A DNA stretch of 64,000 nt from Mixophyes australis (lineage: Eukaryota > Chordata > Amphibia > Anura > Limnodynastidae), in the NCBI GenBank assembly GCA_036250195.1, contig JAVHZZ010000003.1, positions 54,427,521 to 54,491,520 on the forward strand, in the 5' to 3' direction. This document shows positions 31,951 through 43,574 of this stretch, in pieces. The position numbers were made by a program, and so were the translations under genes. The notes beneath the pieces are model-generated. The model did no database searches. It had not been told where the DNA came from and saw nothing but the letters and a program-made list of their open reading frames with translations. Position 1 is the stretch's first letter; the number at the start of each line of letters is the position of its first letter.

Positions 31951-33789
31951 TTAGTGATATCTTAAGATACATACCACTGAACATACAGCCACAGAAACAT
32001 AACCGTATGGTCTCATTATTGCCTGTACGCAAAAGTTTTCATTTTTCATTTAACTGTAAATCGGACCGTTTATATGTATATATGATTATTTGTTTTCTGA
32101 CCTCTTAGTAAACTCCAAAGATAACTTCTCTATTCTAAAACAAACTGTATTCATAATTGTGGTTGAATAAAATATGGTGTTCTTGAAGCTTTCACATAGC
32201 TGCCTTGGGTACATTTGACTGAACCAAACTTTCAAGACTGTTTCGTAATCTGCACTTTCATATTTGCTTCTCCAACTACATGAAGGTATAACAATGCCTT
32301 ATTGTAGTAGCATCTAGGGAATATCTAATATGTCTTCTCCTTACTATATCTTAGAGTGCACCTATGACCTATACACAATCAATACAGCCATTTTGTTGGG
32401 TGAACCAATAATCCTGAGGAGGTGACCTATCAATCACTAGGAGCTACTCACATGACCTACGGTCATGTCTGCTATCTGCATATAACGATGTAAGAATACC
32501 AACGTCTTGTTTTCTCATATGCCAAACAATAGTTTTAAGATTTTCTGTGTCGGTGAAAAAACATTATCATCCAGGCACGGATAAATACTTTTTGCATTAC
32601 CTAATTCTTAAAGGCACGATATGCTCTAGTTGCCTAAAAATAATTTTTTTGATTTACAGTGAATTAGATCACAGATTGCAACAGTGATTACACTAACTAC
32701 TAGCTATGCTAAAATGGTAAATGAATGCCTCTAACAAATCAATCGATCAATTAATCAATCATCCAATTAACCCAAGGTTCTTTCAGACTTTTAATAGCCA
32801 TAATAAAAGGCGGTAGGGAGAAAGGTTACAGCAGAATTTGGAACGTTGAAAACGTTTATTACAAATGTAAAAAAAAAAGCATCCTTAACATATTAAAAGT
32901 ACAAACGCCTGTAGCAGTGTACGCCTCTGGTCTGCATGGAGTGCTCTCAGTGCACCTTGGATAAATGCTACACTAAAGCGAAGTGAGTGCATCTAATTAG
33001 AGACATGTGAATATCTTGCAGCTCGGTTTGCGGAACAATTCATGACATTGGGCCAATATTTGTATTGTTGCTCAATCAATCTAAGAATCTTTTACAAATC
33101 TGAAGAAAAAAGTAATTTCACTGAAAGGTATACGTTTTCACGTGACTTTATAGAATACGTTTGTATTTTTTATTTATTTTGTTTTAATTGTTGAATTTGA
33201 TTTCATTGACTTTTTTGAAAAACTTAATTTTGAAAGAAAAACGTATTCCAAATTACTATGTTTTTTTTTTTTTACTTGACTTTTGTATAGTAATGTTGCT
33301 TCATGTGAAATGCTTACAATAATAGACTATAGAACTGTGCTGGATAATAATCAAAGTATAGTCTACATCCCCATTTGGACCACCCCTCATTAAACTGTTC
33401 CTGATTTATTTTCATAGGCCACTTGCATGACTCTTATTAGGGTGCTAATTAACTAAGAAAAAATAGGGGACAAGGGGGTCTGTCTTTATTTCAAATGTAA
33501 AATATGATAAGTTTGTAATAGAAACTACATTGGTCAGTTGGAGCAGTCAGGTACAGCTTTGGGCTTATGTAGAGTTGGACATACAAGGGTTTTTTTTTTT
33601 GCATAAATGTTCACACTGCGCAGTGCACAAAACACATCCATTTGCATCCATATGTACACTTGGCTGCATCTTACACTTTTGACTCATTATGGCGAGTACA
33701 GAAGGGGCCATGTTAATGTAACTGCGGCACAATTATCAGTGGAAGTAGCCACAGAAATGCATGGAGACTTATCTGTTGCTGGTGCAAGA
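31951..33789. other. Long AT-rich stretch, nothing recognised
   Basis: No coding similarity, element ends or tandem repeats were seen, apart from T and A homopolymer runs near 32870 and 33260. Confidence 0.5.
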
Positions 33790-33889
33790 CCCCTGTCCAG
33801 GGCCGATGCAAAGTTTCTTGCCGCCCAAGGCAAATCTTGAGCCACCCGCCCCTCCTCCTCCCAATTCCAACTAGCCCCTTAGACACTTG

Positions 33890-34041
33890 GGGGTAAATGT
33901 ATCATACCCCGGTTTTTCCATCTCGCGGGAGATCGGCGTCTTCGCAGCTAAAATTTAAAGGGGCGATGGCTTGTAATGGCAAGTTTGCAAGATGCCGATC
34001 TCCCGCGAGATGGAAAAACCGGGGTATGATACATTTACCCC
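33890..34041. mobile_element. Perfectly palindromic MITE, TSD TTG
   Basis: GGGGTAAATGTATCATACCC and its complement at the other end continue through CGGTTTTTCCATCTCGCGGG, giving arms of about 60 bp. TTG is present on both sides (33887-33889, 34042-34044). The related hAT copy at 36018-36737 keeps the uninterrupted target 'cacttgacat' (on its minus strand), confirming this as an insertion. The terminal GGGGTAAATGTATCA is shared with the element at 43880-44055. Confidence 0.93.
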
Positions 34042-34429
34042 TTGATGTTTCTAAAATAAAAATAGTAACTCTTACCTCCTCCTGGCTGTCTGGCAAGGCT
34101 GCAGTCCAGATGCACTGATGTCCAGATGTACTGATGTCTGACACAAAATGCTATCCAGGCTTCACTGCTGCCCAGGAGCAAATGCAGGGTATCTAGAGGG
34201 CAGACTCCAAATGTTAGAATTTAGAACAAATCAAAAAAATCTTGACATAAATCACCTGTTCCATACTGACATGTCACCCCGCTGTCCATCAGCTTTTCTC
34301 ACACATGCCCACTGAAAACCAGCTATTCTTACTCATGCTCTCTGTAGCCCTCAGCTCTTGTCACACATGCCACCTCCATTCTACCAGCTTTTCTCGCAAT
34401 CCCCCCATGCTCTCTAGCTTTTGTCACAC

Positions 34430-35060
34430 ATGCTCCCCTCCCCATTAGTTTCTGTGGCCCCCTCAACCCCCATTTTCTCCATACCTCTCTCCACATTTTC
34501 TGTAGCCACCTCTACCCCCATTTTCTGTAGCTCTCTCGCTTCATGTTCTCTGTATCCCCCTCTTACCCCCATTTTCTCCATACCTCTCTCTACATTTTCT
34601 GTAGCCCCCTCTACCCCCATTTTCTGTATCTCTGTCCATGTTTTCTGGCGCCCCCTCTACCTCAATTTTCTCCATCCCCATCTGTAGACATTTTCTGTTG
34701 TCCCCTCTGTCCTCCATTTGCTCAAGCCCCCTCTCCCTCCATTTTAGTATACACCCCTGCCCGAGCCAGCTTTATTTACACATGTCCCCATGCCCACCAG
34801 CTTTTGTCACACATGCCCCTCTCCCCACTAGTTTCTGTAGTCCCCTCTAGCCCTATTTTCTGTTGCTCTCTCTCTCCATGTTTTCTGTAGCCCCCTCTCC
34901 ACCCCAATTTCTCCATACCTCTCTCCACATTTTCTGTATCCCCCTCTACCCCCATTTTCTCCATCCCCCTCTCTCAATGTTTACTGTAGTCACTTCTGCC
35001 CCCATTTTCTACAACCCACTATCTCAATGTTTTCTCTAGCCCTCTCTGTTTCCCATTTGT
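34430..35060. repeat. Pyrimidine-rich minisatellite inside hAT
   Basis: Tandem, irregular units of about 40-50 bp built from 'ccccctctacccccatttt', 'ctccatacctctctccacat' and 'tttctgtag'. The open frames on both strands (34421-34890 plus; 34414-34964 minus) are generated by the repeat. Confidence 0.85.
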
Positions 35061-35407
35061 TCCAGCCCCTCTCCTTCCGTTTTATTGTAATTACCTTTAC
35101 TTCTTTTCTCCTTGTCCGCTTTCCCACTTCTTCTTCCTTCTTTTCTTCCTGGAGTCTCTCGGCTCCTCTCCGCTGGCACCATTATGACGCTACAATGCCA
35201 CCAGGAGTCCGGGACTGGAGGGATGCAGAGACCTTTTATTACACCTAGGGACAGCCAGCGGCATGGGGAAATAGTGGGCGGGTGATCGCAGCGATAACTT
35301 ATTCAGAGACATTGTGAGTGTGGGTACAGGCCACTGTGCCCCCAGAGCCCGGTGCCCTTGGCAGCTGCCTAAAGCTGCCTAATAGTAGCGCTGGCCCTGC
35401 TCCTGTC

Positions 35408-35910
35408 ACATGATCCATGCTGATTATGATGATCATAAGCACAGATCTTTGCAGTGTTAAAAAAAGGGGTGAAAATTGTTTGTACACGGTATATAAAAAG
35501 TGTTCTAAGCACCATCACTCATAGCTGGACTGGTTGCTGCTCTTGTGGGGGGACAACCGATGTGGGACCCCCCTGCTAACGCCGCAATATGACAGGCTGG
35601 GCTTGTCATACTATGACCCGCAATGTGGGAATCTATGATAATGTGACACATCACCAGACTGTCCAGCACTGAGCTGAATTCTTGTGGAGAATTGGAAAAA
35701 AAATCAGCTCCTCCCTATAGGAAAAATCAGCCCATTGCTGAAAACCCTGGGCCCCACCTAGCTGGTGGGTGTTGGTGTAATAGTGTTGAATAGTAAAATA
35801 GTATTTTTGTATCTGACACTGCTGGTCCCAGCAGGCCATGGCAGCCATGCTCATAGTTGTAGAACTACAGGCACCAGCATGCCCAGGCATCCAGGAGGAC
35901 CACTCTGACG
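35408..35910. other. Unassigned sequence
   Basis: Contains a segment 'catagttgtagaactacagg' + 'caccagcatgcc' reminiscent of dispersed-repeat ends, but no boundaries could be drawn. The minus-strand ORF 35651-35998 has no domain. Confidence 0.35.
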
Positions 35911-36017
35911 AGTACGGCTGTGTAAACACTACAGAAAATGTCTCCCATTGCGATATCGTTAACAATTTTACCAACAACTGATCAGCATGCCGGTTCATGT
36001 AGACACTTTATACATGC

Positions 36018-36737
36018 AGGCCCGGTGCTTCCTTTAGGCAGCTACAGAAAACGTGGAGAGAGGGGGCTGAAGAAAATTGGTGGATAGGACTACAGAAACT
36101 GTTGGGGAGGGGGGCATGTGCGAAAAAATCTGGTGGGGTACATGTGTGAAACAGCTGGCTACGGCAGCGGTGCATATGAAAGTAAAGCTAGTGGGCATGT
36201 GAGAAAATCTTGTAGAATGGAAGTGGCATGTGAAAGAGCTGATGGGTACAGGTGGCATGTGAAAGAGCTGATGGGTACAGGTGGCATGTGAAAGAGCTGA
36301 TGGGTACAGGTGGCATGTGAAAGAGCTGATGGGTACAGGTGGCATGTGAAAGAGCTGATGGATATGGGTGGCATGTGAATGAATAGCTGGTGAACAGGGG
36401 CCATGTGTGAGAAATGCTGGTGGGCAGTGGGGGACATGTCTGTATGTAACAGTTTTTTTTTTGCTTTGTTCTGAAATTTAACATTTGGAGCCTCCCCTCT
36501 AGATATCCTGCATTTGCTCCTGGTCAGCAGTGAAGCCTGAAGAGCACTCTGCACAGACAACAGTACAGCTGGACATCAGTGCATCTGTCTGTAGTCTTGG
36601 CAACCGACAAGGAGGAGGTAAGAGTTACTATTTTTATTTTATAAATGTCAAGTGTGTGAGGGGCTAAGAAGTATGCATTGTGGGGTGGGCAGTAGGCTCA
36701 AGATTTGCCTAGTGTGCTGAGAAACCTTGCACCAGCT
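36018..36737 (-). mobile_element. Non-autonomous hAT element, family A copy 2
   Basis: The minus-strand reading matches 33798-35399 from its left end to the 'tctagaggg' region. The opposite end on plus is CAGGCCCGGTGC. The target duplication is degraded (TATACATG versus TTAACATC at best), so the boundaries are good to a few bases. It contains a 29-bp minisatellite instead of the pyrimidine-rich array of copy 1. Confidence 0.8.
36226..36371. repeat. 29-bp minisatellite, 5 units
   Basis: Nearly identical units 'gtggcatgtgaaagagctga' + 'tgggtacag' (29 bp). The three minus-strand ORFs with repeated Cys-His-Leu-Tyr-Pro blocks (36034-36560) come from this array and are not zinc-finger genes. Confidence 0.93.
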
Positions 36738-37053
36738 TTAACATCAGATCTGAGATCTGCATTTCTCATAACCATCTGCTGAAAAGATCATGACTCTGTA
36801 AACTCTGTAGAGATCTGCCTACACTGCTGATTGTGAGTGCTTACACACTTCAGAATGTGCCTGACTTCATTCCATTGTTTAATGAGATTTTTAGTCTGGT
36901 TATAAAATCTAATCAAAAGATATGATGTGCTTTGGAATGATAAAACAAGATCGTTGGAGTGTACAGACTAATGCAATATTATACCTAATGGTCATTTAAT
37001 GTGTGACACAATAATCAGGTGAAAATCCTGTAGTGTGCACCCAGTTTTAGCCA

Positions 37054-38094
37054 TTTTGGTTGGTTAGTTTCGACTAGAACACACATGGGGTCTAGTCGCA
37101 ATGAACCTAACTGTATCAAGGAAGTTCATTGATACATTGTATCAATTTATTAACGGAATTAGTTCAGGTAGCAGGCTAGCAGCCTTTTGTCAGTGATATG
37201 GTGTTTAGGTGCGCAAAAGAGTCTTCATCCGGTAATCCCTGACTTTTGAAACATAAATTAGTAGTTTTGGAGCAAACTAACACTGTCTTAAATAAAACAA
37301 CAAACACCCAGCCAATGTTACAATAGCCAATACCCAGCACTACCTCACTTCTTGGCTCTACCCTAACCAGTGGGGTAGCTAAGCCGCTTACCATTTTTCT
37401 TTAGTAGATGAACAGATGAATCCCACTGTTCTTGTATTTATAATGTTTGCTCTTCACCCAGTCTGTCGGTGTCCTTACTAATACAGTCTCTGACTAAATT
37501 TTTTCCTCACCTGCTTATCTAGGAGTTTCATATATACATTGTAATGCATCATATTACAATATTACTTACTAATATATTCCAATATTAAATATAGATTAGA
37601 TATACTTTAGTAGCAATACAGGAACATATAATGGAACATAATGTGAGAGATTCTTGCTCCAACAACAATGTGAAGGAGAATCAGATATTACATAGAAGGA
37701 ATGTTGTATTTTAGAAAATTCTATAAAATAGTTCATTCATAGATTTAAGCAGTGTATGAAATGTATTATGTGTAGATGAACACACAATGAATTAATCATC
37801 CTAGTCAGTGCACTGAAATGTGAGACTTTGCCATCAGATCCTAAGCAAAGTTTAAATTCTAAATTAGATTGAGCACTTGCCTAATTTTATCAATACAGAG
37901 GTCCAGGCCTGGGGTGACCAGTGATACATCCAAACTGACAGCCCTCCCAATCTTGATGAATTACCTTGGGGAATACCGAAGCATTTACAGTAGCTGAGAA
38001 AATATATTAAAAAGGAAAACACACTTTACTAACTGAGAAAGGACAAATCTATATAAAAAGGGGATTGTTAAAGGAAAAGTGCAAAATTAAACAC
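37054..38094. other. AT-rich sequence, nothing recognised
   Basis: No coding similarity or element ends were seen. Confidence 0.5.
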
Positions 38095-38576
38095 AATGGG
38101 CCTTATTCATTAAGGGACATAAATGCAGATAAGTGCCATAGTTTGCACTACATTGCACTGCGGATGTCCAGAACTGGACTATAGTGAATACAAGTGTATG
38201 CAAGTATCTTCAAATGCAAAGGACACTTACGCCAGGCTACAGTTTCAGGGTCAGAACGGGGAGGGAACTGGGCATATGGACGTAGTCAATGTACAATAAG
38301 GGCATGCTAAGCTCGAGCGCACGCAGCAGTATTCGATTCAAGCTCTGGGCATCTCTAAGGTATGTGTTTTTCTTTCGTATCACTTGCATCAGGTACAGAT
38401 TAGTTGTAATTGCGGATTGATGACGGTCACGTATGCAATCTAGAAAACAGAGCTCCAGAAAACAGGGCTAGGGAAGCATGCCAATAGGTACAGAAGGTGA
38501 CGGAATAGTAGAAGGAGAACACAAGGAAAGAGGGCCCTGCCCATGACAGCTTACATTCTGAAGTATCAAATATATA
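38095..38576. other. Probable dispersed repeat ending in a SINE-type tail piece
   Basis: It starts 'gggccttattcattaaggg', a word seen at the ends of several MITEs in the window, but no matching right end was found. At 38520-38565 'aaagagggccctgcccatga' + 'cagcttacattctgaa' equals part of the retroposon tail at 56331-56940 (same strand). Confidence 0.4.
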
Positions 38577-38894
38577 TCACTTTGTTCTGTTGTTATCTAT
38601 GACCAATACAACTAATAAGGCTTTTTTGATAAAGGCCTTGAAAATGTATGACTAAGAAAAACCAATGAACCATAGAGAAAATTTCATAGAAGCATGTTAA
38701 TGTGATGTTTCAAGTAGCAAGCCCTTCTGTATTAGTAGGTTTTATCCAGTTGGCAGATCTTTGACGCCTGCCTGCTATTCATTTATGACAAGAGGTAGCT
38801 TTGCCTATGACTTCTTAGACTTCAGAAGGTAGTAAGTATCTTCAATTGTTTTCATGCACTAAATTATAAGACCTCAAATGTTGTCCCAAAATTT

Positions 38895-39335
38895 GGTTTA
38901 TTCTTGTTGTCTGACCATTGGCCTAAGGAATTTTACTTCCAGTTTCCTGCAGAATACTGTCCAAACTTTGGTCACAAAATACATTCCACAGTCTGAGACA
39001 AATTCAGAAGACCATGTCATCAAAATATTACCGTAAGGAAGAGATCTGCTGGGAGAGATAGAGTAGGGTGGATGTCTAAAAGAACAAGGTGAGTCATTTA
39101 AAAAGATGGTCAACCATGTCCTAGATGACAGAGAATTCTTTTCAAACAGGTAACATCAGTGATCCTGTGTTAGGGACAGAAGGATAAGGTAATAAAGGTC
39201 CTTCAGGAGACTTTTCATATACACTGAAAAGACTAGAATTCATTTGGTGACATTAATCCAAACACCTGGTCACCAGTAATTCAACTTTATAATTTCCAAA
39301 GTCTTTTGTAAGTCTGGGTGTCCAGCAAACTTGAA
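38895..39335 (-). pseudogene. Gypsy integrase, multiply frameshifted
   Basis: FAGHPDLQKTLEIIKLNYW (39330-39270) is the zinc-binding N-terminal segment. KSPEGPLLPYPSVPNT follows. The core then shows VMVDHLFKMTHLVLLDI and SSEFVSDCGMYFVTKVW with FCRKLEVKF, matching the second catalytic Asp region (xSDxGxxF) of Gypsy integrases. At least three frame changes are needed to follow it. Non-functional. Confidence 0.82.
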
Positions 39336-39559
39336 ATTGTTTCCCGAGGGTAATTTAAATTTTAGTTTCTGAGCAGAAGTTTTGTCACTGGAATAGTGGA
39401 AACTTCAAATGTCTGTATGAGGATATATTTAATAAAGTTTTCAGGTGGATAAGAAGTTGACTAAAACATGAAAAGTATTTTCATTAATAATCCAGGATTA
39501 ATTTTTCTACGTGGAATCACAGGGCTCCTCTGATTCCACCTAGTCATTTTAACATCCTG

Positions 39560-39700
39560 ACTGAAGTGGGCATTGGTTAACAAAGTGACCCTTAGGCCCA
39601 CAATTGATTAGTCCCACAGGGCGGTCCTGCAAGGGCATTCTTTCTTGGAAAGGCAAACATGGCCTAATTGCATGGGCTCCTTAGAGCAGGGAACAAATAA
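39560..39700 (-). pseudogene. Gypsy gag C-terminus with CCHC knuckle
   Basis: EEPMQLG-like residues (39679-39662) precede a knuckle whose last three ligands read C-GPKG-H-FVNQ-C (39609-39568). The first Cys appears lost (INCGPKGH). EEPMQLG is also found in the gag at 25630-26432, so the two elements are related. Confidence 0.72.
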
Positions 39701-41262
39701 TGATGAAAATTTGGAGTTGGACAGACCAGAGCAGACTCATTACTTCTCCCAATTTTGTTCCCTGCAATACAGATCTACCTTATTCTATAGTAGTCATATG
39801 ATCAAGAAATATTAGAACAAGAGACACGAATTCATTCTTAATGGATTAAGAGAGGCCTTGCCAAAAAGCAGTGAACAAAGCTTCATTGTTCAAGATCAAT
39901 TCAGAGGCTAGAGTTCAGAATTGTATGACATATTGACCTACCATCATGTCTGAGATGTAGAAAACTGGCAGATTCAGAAGACTTTACGGAAGGTCGAAAT
40001 TCAGAGACAATATTTTTTGGTTGAAGTTCAAAGTGTATTGAATACAAATTATGAAGGCCCCAAAAGATTTGTGGATCTTCATTATAGCTAGGATGGTGGA
40101 GTACACAAGTTGGACATAGACCAGAATAGGAAGGTGGTCTGGCCCATCACTGTGAAAGTGATAGGAATAAGGGCAAAACAGAAATGTATCCATGTGGCTA
40201 GAAAAACCTTGGAAAAAGTGAATCATTTTGCCCTGTTTATTCTCTTGCAAATATGTGACTACTATACCTCTAGCAATTGCCAATGACAAACCCAGTTGTC
40301 ACACTTCTATGCTAAGAACAGGAAATGACAGCTATGGAGCTTGGAGTATGGTGAAAGCATTAATATTTATTGAGGAGAAATGATTCAGAAGGTGCATAAA
40401 ATGGTACAAACCGAGTAATACAAACACAAAACAATGGACATCTGGTTGAGGCTGAAAATAGGTAACAACAAGGGATACGGCTGATGTAGGTGAACTGGCT
40501 GAGTGGAAAGAAACCGGGTCCAGAGATGTCAGCAAGCAGCTTATAGCAGTCCCACGAAACAGGAGGAGAACAGGAGAAACCAATGAGCACAACAATAACC
40601 TGAACAGCAACATAAATGATCAGTAAAGGTAACTGGGAGAGGCAGGTACAAATAATGAAAGTACAGGTGCAGAAGATTAGCTAGTGTAGCAGGTTAACCC
40701 CTGCTAGTGAAAGAGACAAGGATAGTGGTACTGCAAGGCACATACAATAGTATAAAGTCCAATATGGTTACAGAGGCAGGAGCTGCCGATACAAAGCAGC
40801 ATGTTGATGCAATGGTGAAGGAAGATCCTGAAACCAGCTTTACCAGGCATCTCATCAAGAAAGTAATGAACTTTGCAGCAGGAAATCCCCAAATGTTGTC
40901 CCATCAGATAGACAGACAAAGAGAAGTATGGTGGATACAGGCCAATGTCAGAACATGTCGCTCAGGTCCAAAATCAGAATCAAAACCAAGGTTAGGGACA
41001 TGCAGCACATATACAAAATAGAATAACAAGGTAGAGGCTTAGCATCACAAGCAAACAAAGATAGTCAAAAAGCAGGTCAGTACACATGAATTCAGTAGAA
41101 AGTAGAACTGTTCAACTTGAGGTTACAGAACCTGTCCAGGCAGCGGTCAAAGTGTAGAATGGCTGAAATAGGAGACCCAATGACTTTTCAGGAAAGCGGC
41201 TAAAAGAATGCATGTTCAGGAACTTTCAGGAGCGTTCAGATGCAGGGACTCGCGGGAGCGCA

Positions 41263-41330
41263 GTTTCATAGACTTCATCATCATCATAGATAACTGATGA
41301 TGATGATGATGATGATGATGATAGACATGT
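41263..41330. repeat. (CAT)/(GAT)n microsatellite, possible SINE tails
   Basis: A short CAT run (41270-41290) is followed by a GAT run (41295-41322). GAT runs terminate the SINE family in this window, but no SINE body is attached. Confidence 0.7.
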
Positions 41331-41549
41331 GGCCAGGTAAGTGACAACAACAAATATTGTTGTGAATAGTTTACCTTTAAATATTGATTTGTTTATGGCA
41401 AATATGTGCAGTATTCTTAATAGAGCTTTTTTAGCCTGTTATTCTATGATGTAACAGCAAAACAAATGTTCATATTTTGTTTTGTGAAAAAAAGTATACC
41501 ATTATCCATGGAAACTAATAAACAGAGCCACAAAGGCCATATTAAAAAA

Positions 41550-41996
41550 CAAGTTAACCCGTGCATGATACTCATGCATTCTAGTCAAATCAAGCTACTT
41601 AAGGTGTTAAAAAGGTTCTTGTCATGCATTTGGGCCATAGCCCAGGCCTCAACCACCAACCACTCCCCACTGTCACCCCCGGCAACCACCAACCATTCCC
41701 CACTGTCACCCCCGGCAACCACCAACCACTCCCAACTGCCACTTCTCCTTCAAGAAATATATATATATTTTTTTTAAATCTTTATAAACACTTTTAACAA
41801 TTAACAAATTAAATTAACAAATTAAAAACATCTTAGTATACCAAATTTCAGCCCTTTCTGAAAAATTTTTTACACACACACTAAGAATTTAGTAGGTCAG
41901 TGTATAACTCTGCCCAGCAGGTGGCGCTGCAGCTTGGTTTTATTTTTTCCACACACAGACAGACTAACACACGCCACTAGACATTTATATTATAGA
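41550..41996 (-). mobile_element. Non-autonomous Helitron-like element, copy 2
   Basis: Opposite orientation to 2164-2726, sharing both ends (TCTATAATATAAATG at 41996, CTTG at 41550) and the 3' hairpin. It has three roughly 32-bp internal units and lacks the segment 2425-2640 of copy 1. Flanking bases are again A and T. Confidence 0.65.
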
Positions 41997-42457
41997 TATA
42001 TCATTAAATAGTGTTTATTTACTGTATCAACTGAACAAATTACTTTTATGATCATATCTTTGATTTACTCACCAAAAAGTTCATAAATAATTGCAGTACA
42101 ACCTCAGTTTCTTTTGCACAAAGGGGGCGTGGTCTATAACATTGGAGTATGGTCAAATCAAATTGGGGGTACGGCTGATTGGTTGGTTGGGGCGCATGCA
42201 ACAGTATAACTACAAGAGTAGCGGTTTTTATCATGTTTTCATGTTTCAAATCATGTTTTTAAATGTTTCCATCTTTCATAATACAAAGGATATAAGAAAT
42301 AATTATTTTTTTAATAATCTATTTATAGACTCATTTTTTACTGTATGCCTGGTACAAGTGAATACTAAAGCAACTAGTATTGGCAGGGACAGATAACTTC
42401 CATTATTCAACTTCCATTAACAGTTGCTATGATTAACATGATGTCTATTCTGACACC
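41997..42457. other. AT-rich sequence, nothing recognised
   Basis: Short overlapping ORFs on both strands (42052-42396) have no recognisable domain. Confidence 0.5.
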
Positions 42458-42460
42458 AGG

Positions 42461-42623
42461 GAGTAAACTGCAGATATGAAAAAGTGGAGATGTTGCATAT
42501 AGCAACCAATCAGATTCTAGCTGTCATTATAGAATGTACAAAATAAATGATAACTAGAATCTGATTGGTTGTTATAGGCAACATCTCCACTTTTTCAAAA
42601 CCGCAGTTTAGTAAATATACCCC
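42461..42623. mobile_element. Palindromic MITE, 'CCAAT' family, TSD AGG
   Basis: The left end has lost its first bases (starts GAGTAAACTGCAG) but the right end is complete (GCAGTTTAGTAAATATACCCC minus one base here). Both arms keep AACCAATCAG or its complement. AGG flanks both sides (42458-42460, 42624-42626), supporting a 3-bp target duplication. Confidence 0.88.
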
Positions 42624-42665
42624 AGGATGCTTATCTTTGATCATAAGAGAATTTATTTTCAAAAT

Positions 42666-42671
<6 letters not shown>

Positions 42672-42715
<44 letters not shown>
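42672..42715. repeat. (TA)n microsatellite
   Basis: Uninterrupted TA run. The minus-strand ORF across it is artefactual. Confidence 0.95.
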
Positions 42716-42720
<5 letters not shown>

Positions 42721-42723
42721 TTT

Positions 42724-43570
42724 ATGTATTGATACAAAAAGTTCATGGCGTTGAATTCTGTCTCCTGGAATTCACCTCCACCACTTATTATTTCAAAGAA
42801 TAAAGTTACAGCAAAAATAGATTCCCTTTCAAGATTTAAATTGGCACACCCTTTGATTTTTACATCACAGTGGACTTTAATGAGATTAATTTGTGTTTGT
42901 CATTACAGATGTTTATACTTGTCCCTATACTTTCTATGCATTTTACAGCATCCCTAGGGCAGCACTTAAAAAAATGAAATGAAAACAAAAAATCTATAAT
43001 AATTATACACCAAAAATAATTGTTGTAAAAAAAGATTCCACTGATTTGTGGGTAGTTGTCCTCTTACGACCTTTGTTTGGAATGTAGAAGAAACAGTAAC
43101 TACATCTCCTTCTCATCTTTTTATCTACGTCCAAGAACATTTCCTTTACACAGATAAATGTACTGCGTGCATACATATTATACTAGCTCATCTTGATTTC
43201 ATTAAGCTTATAAAAAGCACATCTCATGTTTGCAATCTCAAGTGTGTGCTGCAGATCTTTTAGAAACCTATATAGAACTCATGTTCATATTGATGTGTGT
43301 TACATGTGTTGAATGTAAAAACATGTTATTCTGAATGGTGATTTAGGACTTACACCCACTGACGTCTCTAAAACTAGTAAAACTCAAGTGAACAGATATG
43401 ATATCCACTTACAGTTTTGCTTGTGTTCTGCTTGCATTTCCACAACTGGAGTGACCTTGTTTTATTTTTTGCATTTACTGCAGGTAAACATTTGTTTCTA
43501 TAGAGCAGATCCACTTTAGACTACATTTCGGATGTCAGGGTAAATTAAAAAATTGTTAGGTCTTCATTGA
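42724..43570. other. AT-rich sequence, nothing recognised
   Basis: No coding similarity or repeat structure was recognised. Confidence 0.5.
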
Positions 43571-43574
43571 GAAT

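Larger units (their letters stand above)
33798..35399 (+). mobile_element. Non-autonomous hAT element, family A copy 1
   Basis: Left end CAGGGCCGATGC and right end GCGCTGGCCCTG are inverted repeats. Flanking 8-mers CCCCTGTC (33790-33797) and CTCCTGTC (35400-35407) match at 7 of 8, a slightly decayed TSD. A second copy in opposite orientation at 36018-36737 shares 'aaatcttgagcc', 'aatagtaactcttacctcct' and 'caggagcaaatgcaggg'. A MITE is nested at 33890-34041 and a pyrimidine-rich minisatellite fills 34430-35060. Confidence 0.85.
35911..37053. mobile_element. 'TACACACT' MITE split by a hAT
   Basis: The left half (35911-36017: GCTGTGTAAACACTACAGAA ...) and the right half (36738-37053: ...CAGATCTGAGATCTGCAT ... 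TGTGCACCCAG) align in order with the unbroken relative at 55269-55673 (GGCTGGGTACACGCTACAG ... GTTTGTACCCAGC). The hAT copy at 36018-36737 separates them. Non-coding. Confidence 0.78.
38895..41262 (-). mobile_element. Decayed Gypsy retrotransposon, second lineage copy
   Basis: Minus-strand order: LTR or leader-like G/A-rich sequence (about 41262-40330), a region where gag would lie (40300-39700), the EPMQLG and CCHC motifs (39679-39565), then integrase (39335-38895). Protease, reverse transcriptase and RNase H are absent between 39560 and 39340. Stops and frameshifts are frequent throughout, so it is much older than the copy at 20.8-27.9 kb. The LTR limits are uncertain. Confidence 0.65.

Noticed and set aside
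36034..36560. Three overlapping ORFs with regularly spaced Cys and His, resembling zinc fingers
   Set aside because: They translate the 29-bp minisatellite in different frames; the Cys/His spacing does not fit any zinc-finger class.
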